From JAEUMD01 sp050250815 (GTDB lineage: Bacteria; Pseudomonadota; Alphaproteobacteria; Rhizobiales; Hyphomicrobiaceae): a stretch of DNA of 53,515 nucleotides. The DNA is taken from positions 1 to 53,515 of the forward strand of contig JBFWNY010000028.1 of NCBI GenBank assembly GCA_050250815.1, read 5' to 3'. The number at the start of each line of letters is the position of its first letter. Positions within the stretch are counted from its first letter, which is position 1. Positions 34,224 to 42,428 of this stretch are shown here, piece by piece. The notes below the pieces were generated by a model that ran no database searches, was not told where the DNA came from, and worked only from the letters and a program-made list of their open reading frames with translations. The position numbers and the translations under genes are program-made.

Positions 34224-36074
34224 ATGGTGCCACAGACCAAGCTGCACATGAAGGCGCTCATGCAGAAGAACAACCCCCCGAACCCGCCCGATCAGCACTC
34301 CTACCGGATCAGCGATCCCGAGGAATTCACGCGCAACCTCCTCAAACTGTTCGAGGAAGGCGGCCGCGCCATGACCAGCTATCTTGAACGCGCGGACACG
34401 CAGCTCAGTCCCTTCACCGCCGCCAGCGAGATGGCGGAAGCCTCCAAAATGATGGGCGAGGTCGCTCAGCGCTGGGTGACCGAGCCCGCCAAGCTGGTCG
34501 AAGCCCAGGGCAATCTTGTGCGTTCCTACATGGAGCTCTGGAACTCGACCGTTCGCCGCATGCTGGGCGAGCAGGTCAGGCCCATTGCCGAGCCCGAAGC
34601 GGGTGACAACCGCTTCAAGGATCCGGAGTGGACGTCGAACCCCTACTTCGACTTCTGGAAGCAGGCCTATCTCATCACCACCAACTGGGCCGAGAACGTG
34701 CTCGACCGCACCGAAGGCATCGACGAGCGCACCAAGCAGAAGATCGACTTCTATTTCCGGCAGGTGTCGAGCGCGCTGTCGCCGTCGAACTTCCCCATCA
34801 CCAACCCCGAGGTTGTTCGCGAGACTTTCCAGTCGAACGCCAAGAACCTCGTGGCAGGCATGAGCAACTTCGTCGAGGACATGGAGAAGTCGGGCGACCT
34901 GCTCAAGATCTCCCAGACCGATGTCGGCGCCTTCGAGGTTGGCCGCAACCTCGCGGTCACACCGGGGAAGGTCGTCTACCAGAACGACATCATCCAGCTC
35001 ATCCAGTACACACCGACCACCGACAAGGTGCGCGAGGTCCCGCTGCTCGTCGTGCCGCCGTGGATCAACAAGTTCTACATCCTGGATCTGACGCCGCCGA
35101 AGAGCTTCGTGCGCTGGGCCGTCGAGCAGGGCTTCACCGTCTTCCTCGTCTCCTGGGTCAACCCTGACGAGCGCCTCTCGCACAAGTCGTTCGAAGACTA
35201 CATGAAGGAGGGCGTGCTGGCGGCAGCCGATGCCGTGCGGCGGGAAACCGGCGTTCCGAAATGCAATGCGCTAGGCTACTGCGTCGGCGGCACGCTGCTT
35301 GCGACCACCATGAGCTATCTGGCGGGGCGCGGCGAGCAGCCTTTCATCTCGGCGACGTTCCTGACGACGCAGGTCGACTTCACCAAGGCCGGCGATCTGC
35401 TCATCTTCATCGACGACACGCAGCTCAAGAGCCTCGAAGAGATGATGGCCGAGCGTGGCTATCTCGACGGCTCGCGCATGGCCAACGTGTTCAACATGAT
35501 GCGGCCGCGCGATCTGATCTGGCCGTATGTCGTCAACAACTACCTGCTCGGCAAGAAGCCGTTCCCGTTCGACCTGCTCTACTGGAACCAGGATTCGACG
35601 CGGATGCCCGCGGCCAACCACAACTTCTACCTGCGCGAGTTCTACCACGAGAACAAGCTCGCCAAGGGCGAACTCAAGGTCTCGGGCACGCCGCTCAGTC
35701 TGGGCAAGGTGCGCATCCCGATCTACGAACTGGCGACGAAGGAAGACCACATCGCGCCGGCCAAGTCGGTCTTCATCGGCTCGCGGCTGTTCGGCGGCCC
35801 GGTCGAGTTCGTGCTCGCGGGCTCCGGCCATATCGCTGGCGTGGTCAATCCGCCTGACAAGGTGAAATACCAGTATTGGACGGCACCCAAGGCCGCTGCC
35901 GATTCACTGGAAGAGTGGATCACGATGGCCCGCGAAACGCCTGGCTCGTGGTGGCCGCACTGGGCGGACTGGCTCGCCAAGCAGTCCGGCGCATGGACGC
36001 TACCGCGCGAGCCGGGCGAGCGGCTGGGCGCGATCGAGGATGCGCCTGGCTCCTACGTCAAGGCGAAGAGCTGA
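34224..36074 (+). CDS. phaC: Class I poly(3-hydroxyalkanoate) synthase
   Basis: The 616-residue protein matches class I PhaC in length. The N-terminal region includes FKDPEWTSNPYFDFWKQAYL. The lipase-like box GYCVGG holds the catalytic cysteine (about C353); the aspartate is in TKEDHIAP (about D508) and the histidine in GSGHIAGVVNPP (about H536). WNQDSTRMPAANHNFYLREFY is conserved. It polymerises (R)-3-hydroxyacyl-CoA into polyhydroxyalkanoate on granule surfaces. No phaA, phaB or phasin is beside it. Alternative starts at 34248 and 34260 are possible. Confidence 0.95.
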   Translation: MVPQTKLHMKALMQKNNPPNPPDQHSYRISDPEEFTRNLLKLFEEGGRAMTSYLERADTQLSPFTAASEMAEASKMMGEVAQRWVTEPAKLVEAQGNLVRSYMELWNSTVRRMLGEQVRPIAEPEAGDNRFKDPEWTSNPYFDFWKQAYLITTNWAENVLDRTEGIDERTKQKIDFYFRQVSSALSPSNFPITNPEVVRETFQSNAKNLVAGMSNFVEDMEKSGDLLKISQTDVGAFEVGRNLAVTPGKVVYQNDIIQLIQYTPTTDKVREVPLLVVPPWINKFYILDLTPPKSFVRWAVEQGFTVFLVSWVNPDERLSHKSFEDYMKEGVLAAADAVRRETGVPKCNALGYCVGGTLLATTMSYLAGRGEQPFISATFLTTQVDFTKAGDLLIFIDDTQLKSLEEMMAERGYLDGSRMANVFNMMRPRDLIWPYVVNNYLLGKKPFPFDLLYWNQDSTRMPAANHNFYLREFYHENKLAKGELKVSGTPLSLGKVRIPIYELATKEDHIAPAKSVFIGSRLFGGPVEFVLAGSGHIAGVVNPPDKVKYQYWTAPKAAADSLEEWITMARETPGSWWPHWADWLAKQSGAWTLPREPGERLGAIEDAPGSYVKAKS

Positions 36075-36146
36075 TCGCAATCGTCTGAGATGGCAGCGCT
36101 CCCGCTTCCAGCTCATGCGTGCACTCAAACGCTCCACCAAGGCTAA

Positions 36147-36168
36147 GGGCCGGCACTTCTGCCGGCCC
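36147..36168. terminator. Hairpin terminator after phaC
   Basis: A perfect 8-bp GC stem, GGGCCGGC with GCCGGCCC, closes on an ACTTCT loop, about 75 bases after the phaC stop and just before the convergent 36202-36528 gene. There is no long T-tract, so it may act in both directions or only as an RNA end stabiliser. Confidence 0.6.
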
Positions 36169-36201
36169 CTCTAGCAGACCGAGCGTCATGAGGCTGCCCC
36201 C

Positions 36202-36528
36202 TCACAGATCGATGTCGCCTTCGAAGTCCGCCGGCCATAGGACCGTGTAGTCACCGTCCTCGTCGTCGTAGCCACGATAAGCGACAACCTGGATGGTAAG
36301 GTTCTTCTCCTCAACCATCTCGTCGAGGACCGGCTCGAGCTTCGCCCACGTCTTCTTGGGCTGATCGGTGTCGAACGTGAGATTGGCCGCGCCCTCCCCC
36401 ATCTCGAAGCCTTCCACCTCGGCGATGCCGTCGAGCGGATCGACGAGTACCTCCTCCAGGTCCGACACCGTCGATATGGCGTCCGCGTCGTCCGAGGTCA
36501 GCTGCACGACAAGCTGATACTTCCCCAT
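36202..36528 (-). CDS. Small acidic conserved hypothetical protein
   Basis: The 108-residue protein starts at ATG 36528, after a strong GGAGGAGGG. It is very acidic (many D and E, ending GDIDL), with no signal peptide or membrane segment. The pattern of alternating strands and helices (QLVVQLTSDDADAISTVSDLEEVL, AANLTFDTDQPKKTWAKLEPVLDEM) suggests a small alpha/beta cytoplasmic protein with an internal repeat feel. I do not recognise the family. It follows metY by 15 bases on the same strand, so it is probably in that operon. Confidence 0.7.
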   Translation of the reverse strand: MGKYQLVVQLTSDDADAISTVSDLEEVLVDPLDGIAEVEGFEMGEGAANLTFDTDQPKKTWAKLEPVLDEMVEEKNLTIQVVAYRGYDDEDGDYTVLWPADFEGDIDL

Positions 36529-36543
36529 TTTCCCTCCTCCGCT

Positions 36544-37836
36544 TCAGGCCAGCCGCGCCAGGGCCTGGTCGAGATCGGCGATGATGTCCTCCGCATCCTC
36601 GATGCCCACCGAAAGGCGCACGACGTCGGCGCCAGCCCCGGCCGCAGTCCTCTGCTCGTCGGTGAGCTGGCGGTGTGTCGTCGATGCCGGATGGATGACG
36701 AGACTGCGCGTATCGCCGATGTTGGCCAGATGCGAGAACAGCTTGAGGCCGGAGACGAAGGCGACGCCGGCGTCATAGCCGCCCTTGAGACCGAATGTGA
36801 ATACTGCACCGGCACCTTTCGGGCAGATGCGCTTGTGCAGCGCGTGATAGCGGTTGCCAGGCAGGCCTGCGTAATTGACCCAAGCAACGGCCGGATGCTT
36901 CTCAAGGTGGGCCGCCACCTTCAGCGCGTTCTCGCAATGGCGTTGCATCCGCAGCTGCAACGTCTCGATACCCGTCAGGATCAGGAAGGCATTCATCGGC
37001 GCAATGGCCGGGCCCAGATCGCGCAAGCCCATCACCCGCGCTGCGATTGCGAAGGCGAAGTTGCCGAAGGTCTCGGCGAGCCGCATTCCGCCGTACGACG
37101 CGTTGGGCTCCACCAGCGTCTTGTAGCGGTGCTTTGAATTGAGCCAATCGAACGTGCCGCAATCGACGAGCACGCCGCCGACAGAGTTGCCGTGACCGCC
37201 CAGAAACTTGGTCAGCGAATGCACAACGATGTCGGCGCCGTGGTCCTTGGGCCGGCACAGGTAGGGCGAGGCAAGCGTGTTGTCGACGATGAGCGGCACA
37301 CCCGCCTTGCGCGCGACTTCCGCGATGGCCGCGATGTCGATGACGACACCGCCGGGGTTGGCAACCGATTCGATGAAGATCGCCCGCGTGCGCTCGGTAA
37401 CCGCCGCCGCGATCGTCGCCGGATCGGTGGCATCCGCCCAGCGCACGTTCCAGCCGAACTTCTTGAACGAGTGATTGAACTGGTTGATCGAGCCGCCATA
37501 GAGCTGTCGCCCCGCCACGAACTCGTCGCCGGTCTCGAGCAGCGTGTGGAAGACGAGAAACTGGGCGGCATGGCCGGAGGCAACCGCGAGGGCGGCGGTG
37601 CCCCCCTCGAGTGCGGCGACACGCGATTCCAGAACCGCCTGCGTGGGGTTCATGATGCGTGTGTAGATGTTGCCGAAGACCTCGAGCCCGAAAAGTGCGG
37701 CGGCATGGTCCGCGTCGTTGAAGACGTACGACGTGGTCTGGTAGATGGGCGTGGCGCGCGCGCCGGTGGATGCATCGGGCGCCGCACCGGCATGCACGGC
37801 GAGCGTGGCAAATCCGGGCGTGTGGGTATCGGTCAT
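36544..37836 (-). CDS. metY: O-acetylhomoserine aminocarboxypropyltransferase (sulfhydrylase)
   Basis: The 430-residue protein starts at ATG 37836, with GAGGAG 8 bases upstream; the frame stays open further but without a start signal. It is a Cys/Met-metabolism PLP enzyme: TLAVHAGAAPD, TPIYQTTSYVF, YTRIMNPTQAVLESRVAALEGG and the PLP lysine in VHSLTKFLGGHGNSVGG. The length and the LVEPNASYGG stretch fit MetY rather than MetB/MetC. It makes homocysteine from O-acetylhomoserine and sulfide. An upstream structured leader (37845-37922) could control it. Confidence 0.92.
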   Translation of the reverse strand: MTDTHTPGFATLAVHAGAAPDASTGARATPIYQTTSYVFNDADHAAALFGLEVFGNIYTRIMNPTQAVLESRVAALEGGTAALAVASGHAAQFLVFHTLLETGDEFVAGRQLYGGSINQFNHSFKKFGWNVRWADATDPATIAAAVTERTRAIFIESVANPGGVVIDIAAIAEVARKAGVPLIVDNTLASPYLCRPKDHGADIVVHSLTKFLGGHGNSVGGVLVDCGTFDWLNSKHRYKTLVEPNASYGGMRLAETFGNFAFAIAARVMGLRDLGPAIAPMNAFLILTGIETLQLRMQRHCENALKVAAHLEKHPAVAWVNYAGLPGNRYHALHKRICPKGAGAVFTFGLKGGYDAGVAFVSGLKLFSHLANIGDTRSLVIHPASTTHRQLTDEQRTAAGAGADVVRLSVGIEDAEDIIADLDQALARLA

Positions 37837-37844
37837 GGCGGGGG

Positions 37845-37922
37845 CTCCTCGCTCGCGGGTCCATGTGCGCTTACGCGCACCAGAGTGCGAGAACAGGAAG
37901 CCCACCGGTAGCGCGCTGTCAA
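37845..37922 (-). promoter_or_regulatory. metY promoter and structured leader
   Basis: Read on the minus strand, a TTGACA (-35-like, 37917-37922) is followed by a short leader. It can form a nested structure: an outer CTCGC/GCGAG stem (37887-37891 with 37852-37856) around a perfect GTGCGC-GTAA-GCGCAC hairpin (37865-37880). The ribosome-binding site GAGGAG (37845-37850) lies directly beside the outer stem. This is compatible with translational control. It does not match the SAM-II consensus that often precedes methionine genes in alphaproteobacteria. Confidence 0.45.
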
Positions 37923-37990
37923 CGCGCCGCGATGCTGGCCAGCAGGCCATCCGGGCGCGCGCTACGACAGACTGCCCAGCCGACGCGGGA

Positions 37991-38197
37991 TCAGGCCTTG
38001 GCGATCTGCTTGGCCACGCCGCACCGCCAACGGGACACGCGCCACTTGGGGTGCCCTTCCAGCCATTTGGAGATCTCATGCTGGCCGTACATCATGCACT
38101 GATGCGGCGTAACGGCCTCAGCCATGTAGTTGAGCCGGACATCCTGGCAGCGCTGCGGCTCCTGGATGAAGCAGACGGAGAGGACGATCTCGATCAT
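37991..38197 (-). CDS. Small conserved hypothetical protein with four or more cysteines
   Basis: The 68-residue protein starts at ATG 38197, with AGGAG about 10 bases upstream. The sequence (MIEIVLSVCFIQEPQRCQDV, NYMAEAVTPHQCMMYGQHEI, PKWRVSRWRCG) is of a kind I have seen as an unnamed small protein in many Hyphomicrobiales. Five cysteines and two tryptophans suggest a compact, possibly disulfide- or metal-containing fold. No function is established. It is read toward metY, 154 bases upstream of it. Confidence 0.75.
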   Translation of the reverse strand: MIEIVLSVCFIQEPQRCQDVRLNYMAEAVTPHQCMMYGQHEISKWLEGHPKWRVSRWRCGVAKQIAKA

Positions 38198-38660
38198 TGG
38201 ACCATAGCTCCTAGCGCGGTCGAGCCGCCGGGATCGGCGGTCTCAGGCATCACCAGGGCGTTCGTCCCTCTTCTTTTCTTGACTAGACGGTAAGCGACTC
38301 GTTTTGGCGGAACCAAGTTCGAATTTCGCTCGGATTGCCGCCCAATGATTGGGCACCTGATTTGTTGTTTCAATGCTAACGCGCCGCGTCCAAGCGGGGA
38401 TGTTCTTGCTCAAGTGGTTGCTGGGAAGTGATTTTCGCCGCGTCCTGCTGCGCGGCGCAGGCCCGCTGGAAACGCTTTCAGAAGCCAAAATGAACAGTGG
38501 TCATTTTTGATGGTCGATTTTACAATTTTGTCGCACTGTGCATCGGAGCCACGTTAGGTGCGCTGGCGACACCGTCGAAGGTCGAAACCCGTCCACCTAC
38601 AGAACACGGAGGAGCGACCCGGTAGCTGCGCGTTGACGACCGGCCCGACCCGGAGTCTCT
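38198..38660. other. Long intergenic region upstream of the oxygen-sensing module
   Basis: An 81-codon minus-strand frame (38243-38488) lacks a ribosome-binding site and domain and is not accepted. The AT-rich stretch 38485-38540 (runs such as TTTTTGATGG and TTTTACAATTTTG) is a plausible promoter region for the kinase gene. No FixK-type TTGAT-N4-ATCAA box was found here. Confidence 0.4.
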
Positions 38661-40706
38661 ATGGGCCCCACAGAAACCCCGAGCCTCCCGCCCCCATCAG
38701 CACAGCACGCCCGGCACATGACCAACGACGAAAAACAGCCCGCCGGGCGCGAACCGGTTGCGCGCGAGGCGCTCCAGCTCAAGGCGCTGCTCGAATCGGC
38801 TGCGTCCGGCATCCTGTCGATCGATCGCCGGGGCATCGTGCGGACGGCGAACCCTGCCGCCTGCCACATGTTCGGCTACGCCCCCGAAGAGATCGTCGGA
38901 CGCAACGTCTCGGTTCTTATGGGCGGGCATGATCGCGCATCTCACGACACCTATATGCACAGATATATAACGACCGGCGTCAGCGGCATCATGGGCAAGG
39001 GCCGCGAGGTTTCAGGGCAGCGCAAAGACGGAACGACCTTCCCGCTGCACCTGTCGATCGGAGAGTTCGAGGCCGATGGCGAACGCTACTTCACCGGCGT
39101 GCTCATCGATCTCACCAAACAGAAGGCCGCCGAGGAAAGCGCGGAGCGGCGGAAGGCACTGTTCCGCGCCATCTTCGACTGCCTGCCCGATCCCGTCGTC
39201 GTCATAGGCAGGGACGGCGTCGTTCGAAACGTCAACCCGTCGTTTACGCGCGTGTTTGGTGTCGCCGCCGGAGACATCGTGGGCCACACCACCCGCAGGC
39301 TGCACCTGCACGAAGAGGACTGGCAGCGCATTGCAGGCAGTGGCGCCGACCCCTGTCCTGAATTGGACAACACGCATAACGTTCCTCCGCGCATCGTGGA
39401 CTTCGTCCGCGCCGACGGCGAAACATTCCCCGGCACCCTCGTCCGCACGTCGATCGATACGCCAGCCGCCGGCTGCATGGGCTATTTGGAACTCATTCGG
39501 GACATCTCCACCGAACGCCGTCGCGCCGCACAGCTCATGCAGGCCCAGCGCATGGAGGCGATCGGCCAGCTCACGGGCGGCATCGCGCACGACTTCAACA
39601 ACATCCTCACGGTCGTTCTGGGCAACGTCGAACTGCTCGAAATGCGACACGAGCCGTCCGACCGTGCCGCGCCGTTGCTGCGCGAGGCCCGCGAGGCCGC
39701 CGAGATCGGCGCCCGCCTCACCGACCGGCTGTTGACGTTCGGTCGCCGCCAGATGCTCGAGACGCGCAAGATCAACCTCAACGAATTCGTGCTGGGCATG
39801 ACCGAGCTGATCCGCCGGACGATCGGTGAGGACATCGACCTGTCGACCGCGCTCGATGCGGACCTCGCACTTACGCATGCCGACCCCGGGCAGGTCGAGA
39901 ATGCATTGCTCAACCTTGCCATTAACGCGCGTGACGCCATGCCCAAGGGTGGGTTGATCCTGATCGAGACGCGCAACGTGGTATTGGACGAGGCTTCCAA
40001 TGCCGCCACACCCGAGTTGGCTCCAGGCAGCTACGTGGCGCTGTCGGTTTCGGACACGGGCGTGGGCATGTCGTCAGAGGTCAAGGCGCGCGCCTTCGAG
40101 CCGTTCTTCACAACCAAGGCCGGCGGGACCGGACGCGGAACGGGGCTCGGCCTCGCCACGATCTACGGTTTTGCCAAACAGTCGGGCGGTCACGCCACGA
40201 TCTCGAGCGAGTCCGGACACGGCACGACTGTCGAGCTCTATTTGCCGGCGGCCGTTGAGGTGGCGCGCGCCGCAGAGGTCGTCGAAAAGTCCGTGGCGCT
40301 GCCCACAGGCAATGGGCGCCGCGTCCTGGTTGTCGAGGACAACGACAGCGTCAGGCGCCTGGCCCGGAGGCAGATAGAGGCGCTGGGCTATACCGTGGAG
40401 GACGTCGCCAATGGCATCGAAGCCCTGGAACGTCTCGCTGTTTCGGCGGACTTCGACGTGGTGTTCAGCGACGTGGTGATGCCAGGGGGCCTGTCGGGTA
40501 CGGATCTTGCCCGCGAGGTGGAGCGGCATTTCCCCGGTATCGCGGTGGTGCTGACGACCGGATACGCCGAGGAGATGATCGCGGGAACAGGATCGGGTGC
40601 CGCCCGGCACAACCTCATCCGCAAGCCTTACAGCCAGACCGCACTAGCTGGCGCCCTGGCAGATGCCGCAACACGCAATGCGGGCGCACGGCCTGGCCGC
40701 CAGTAA
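38661..40706 (+). CDS. fixL: FixL-like hybrid histidine kinase with heme PAS domain (hFixL type)
   Basis: The 681-residue protein starts at ATG 38661 (GGAG 5 bases upstream). Domains are PAS1 (about 40-155), PAS2 (165-285), HisKA with H310 in GGIAHDFNNIL, HATPase (400-530; NARDAM, DTGVGM, GTGLGLA) and a C-terminal receiver (553-670) with D604 in VFSDVVMPGG. PAS1 closely follows the heme PAS of FixL: RASHDTYMHRYITT supplies the proximal histidine (H95) and GKGREVSG the arginine (R115) that contacts bound oxygen in Bradyrhizobium FixL; DGTTFPLHLSIGE follows. There is no membrane segment, so it should be cytoplasmic. Kinase activity is expected when heme is deoxy. The fused receiver is the layout of Rhizobium etli hFixL. 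Its 3' end faces the regulator gene 16 bases away. Confidence 0.85.
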   Translation: MGPTETPSLPPPSAQHARHMTNDEKQPAGREPVAREALQLKALLESAASGILSIDRRGIVRTANPAACHMFGYAPEEIVGRNVSVLMGGHDRASHDTYMHRYITTGVSGIMGKGREVSGQRKDGTTFPLHLSIGEFEADGERYFTGVLIDLTKQKAAEESAERRKALFRAIFDCLPDPVVVIGRDGVVRNVNPSFTRVFGVAAGDIVGHTTRRLHLHEEDWQRIAGSGADPCPELDNTHNVPPRIVDFVRADGETFPGTLVRTSIDTPAAGCMGYLELIRDISTERRRAAQLMQAQRMEAIGQLTGGIAHDFNNILTVVLGNVELLEMRHEPSDRAAPLLREAREAAEIGARLTDRLLTFGRRQMLETRKINLNEFVLGMTELIRRTIGEDIDLSTALDADLALTHADPGQVENALLNLAINARDAMPKGGLILIETRNVVLDEASNAATPELAPGSYVALSVSDTGVGMSSEVKARAFEPFFTTKAGGTGRGTGLGLATIYGFAKQSGGHATISSESGHGTTVELYLPAAVEVARAAEVVEKSVALPTGNGRRVLVVEDNDSVRRLARRQIEALGYTVEDVANGIEALERLAVSADFDVVFSDVVMPGGLSGTDLAREVERHFPGIAVVLTTGYAEEMIAGTGSGAARHNLIRKPYSQTALAGALADAATRNAGARPGRQ

Positions 40707-40722
40707 GTTACCCCGGCTTCGA

Positions 40723-41475
40723 TCAAGTCTGCCGGCCCGGGGCCGCGCCGTACTGCACACTGGCTGCGAACAGGTAGCCCAGACCGCGGACCGTCTTGAC
40801 CAGCGTCGGCGTTTCCGGGTGCTGCTCGATCTTCTTGCGTAACCTCGCAACCAGGTTGTCGATGCTGCGATCGAGCGGCGACCATTCGTGACCCTTCAGG
40901 ATGTCCATGATCTGGTCGCGCGACAGCACCCGGTTGGGATGCGTCAGGAACACCTCCAGCAGGCCGAATTCCGCCGTGGTGAGGTTGAGGATCTGGCCGA
41001 TGCTGTCGCTCACCTCGCGCGTGTCGAGCGCCGCGGTGAACCGGTCGAAGCGGACCACGCGCCGCGCATCCCCAGTCGGACCCGGACGCGCCTCACGCTC
41101 GGCCGAGCGACGCAAGACGGCCCGCGCCCGCGCCAGAACTTCGCGCAGATGGAACGGCTTCGAGATGTAGTCGTCGGCGCCGATTTCCAGACCGATGACC
41201 CGGTCGATCATCTCGCCCTTGCCGGTCACCATGATGATCGGCACGGCGGAGCGCTCGCGCACGGCGCGCGCCACCGACAGGCCATCGGTATCAGGCAACG
41301 TCAGGTCGAGCGTGACGAGATCGAAGACATCGCGTTCCAGCGCCGGCACGACCTCTGCCCCGCGACCGGCCTCGGCGACGGTGAATCCCTCGCCCTCGAA
41401 GCATCGGCGCAGGAGAATGCGCACCTTGGGATCGTCGTCGACCACAAGCACACGGGTCGGGCGGTTTTCTTTCAT
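40723..41475 (-). CDS. fxkR: OmpR/PhoB-family response regulator (FxkR-like)
   Basis: The 250-residue protein has a receiver domain (about 7-120, acidic VVDDDP, phospho-acceptor D57 in VTLDLTLPDTDG, KPF at about 107) and a winged-helix DNA-binding domain (about 145-240; LNLTTAEFGLLEVFLTHPNRVLSRDQIMD, RSIDNLVARLRKKIE, VRGLGYLFAA). It is OmpR-type and not the LuxR-type FixJ. In Rhizobium etli, FxkR is an OmpR-type partner of hybrid FixL that activates fixK; position, class and the repeats in front of fixK all point to the same job. It is convergent with the kinase and divergent from fixK. Confidence 0.82.
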   Translation of the reverse strand: MKENRPTRVLVVDDDPKVRILLRRCFEGEGFTVAEAGRGAEVVPALERDVFDLVTLDLTLPDTDGLSVARAVRERSAVPIIMVTGKGEMIDRVIGLEIGADDYISKPFHLREVLARARAVLRRSAEREARPGPTGDARRVVRFDRFTAALDTREVSDSIGQILNLTTAEFGLLEVFLTHPNRVLSRDQIMDILKGHEWSPLDRSIDNLVARLRKKIEQHPETPTLVKTVRGLGYLFAASVQYGAAPGRQT

Positions 41476-41557
41476 GCCTCAAGCCAGGTGGCTGACGGTC
41501 CTTCACGCTACGGACGGGTTCCGCGGAACCACTGCAACCTATTGGCGCAGACCGGCC

Positions 41558-41583
41558 GTTACAATCCGTTACGTATTGTTACA
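41558..41583. promoter_or_regulatory. K-box-like triple GTTAC repeat, putative FxkR operator
   Basis: Three direct repeats, GTTACA-N4-GTTACG-N4-GTTACA, begin at 41558, 41568 and 41578 with an exact 10-bp period. Ten-bp-spaced direct repeats are typical of OmpR-family operators, and the unit matches, as I recall it, the K-box (GTTACA-N4-GTTACA) upstream of FxkR-controlled fixK genes in Rhizobium etli. It lies about 70 bases upstream of the fixK start and about 83 bases from the fxkR start, so it could control both. Confidence 0.75.
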
Positions 41584-41652
41584 TCTGACGGAAATCAGCG
41601 TGACATTCACCTGCTTTCTTCCCAGTCGCTTCCCAAGCGACTGGAGGACACC

Positions 41653-42360
41653 ATGCTCGCCCTGACCGCAACGCTAGACCTTCCCAATCAGGTGCCGAGC
41701 GTCCTGCCGATGCCGGCGCAGGCACGACGCGTTCCGTCTGCTGAGCCTGCTACGCACGCCAGCGCGATGCCGGCGTTCTACGCGCCCCGCGAAGACCTCT
41801 TCTTGGAGGGGGACGAGGCGACCCACATGCTCGAAGTGGTGAGCGGCGTGATCTGCGCTTACCGACTGCTTCCCGACGGACATCGCCACGTCGTCTCCTT
41901 CTATTTCGCGGGCGACCTCATCGGCTACAACCCCGGCCGCACCCACACCTTCAGTGCGCAGGCCTTGAACCGCGTATCGGTGCGTCGCATTCCTCGTGGC
42001 GCCGTCAGTCAGATGATCGAAACGCGGCCCGGCTTTGCCCGTCGCCTGCTCGATCTGGCGACTGGCGAACTCGCGATGACGCGCGATCATCTGCTGTGCC
42101 TGGCCGCGAAGTCTGCCGAAGCCCGCCTCGCCGCACTCCTGCTGGCGCTGTCCCGCAGGAACGCCGATGCCGGTGAAGATCCACGGCAGATCCATCTTGC
42201 GATGACGCGACTCGACATTGGCGACTACCTGGGTCTCACCATCGAGACGGTCAGCCGCACGCTGTCCAAGCTCAAGCGCAATGGCATCATCATGCTGCCC
42301 CGCACAACGTGTGTCGTCATCCGCGACGAGGAGGCGCTGCGCGAGATCGCCCAATCCTGA
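41653..42360 (+). CDS. fixK: FixK-like Crp/Fnr-family transcriptional regulator
   Basis: The 235-residue protein starts at ATG 41653 (GGAGG 5 bases upstream); the long open frame before it is chance. The cNMP-binding-like sensor domain (about 40-145; DLFLEGDEATHMLEVVSGVICAYRLLPDGHRHVVSFYFAGDLIGY) is followed by a helix-turn-helix (MTRLDIGDYLGLTIETVSRTLSKLKRNGII) whose ETVSR motif reads TTGAT-type boxes. The N-terminal cysteine cluster of Fnr is absent, so it does not sense oxygen through an iron-sulfur cluster; as in FixK, control comes from upstream. A perfect target box lies before ccoN, 0.8 kb downstream. Confidence 0.88.
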   Translation: MLALTATLDLPNQVPSVLPMPAQARRVPSAEPATHASAMPAFYAPREDLFLEGDEATHMLEVVSGVICAYRLLPDGHRHVVSFYFAGDLIGYNPGRTHTFSAQALNRVSVRRIPRGAVSQMIETRPGFARRLLDLATGELAMTRDHLLCLAAKSAEARLAALLLALSRRNADAGEDPRQIHLAMTRLDIGDYLGLTIETVSRTLSKLKRNGIIMLPRTTCVVIRDEEALREIAQS

Positions 42361-42428
42361 AGCGCCGGTTGGCAGGCAACGCGGACAGCATTTGCGTTAT
42401 GCGGCGGCACCAGCGCGAGGTTCTTGTG

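Noticed and set aside
37845..37922. SAM-II riboswitch upstream of metY
   Set aside because: The hairpin layout is suggestive but the conserved SAM-II pseudoknot core is not recognisable.
40888..41652. Upstream extension of the fixK reading frame
   Set aside because: The open frame continues across the divergent fxkR gene by chance; GGAGG before ATG 41653 and the Crp/Fnr length fix the start there.
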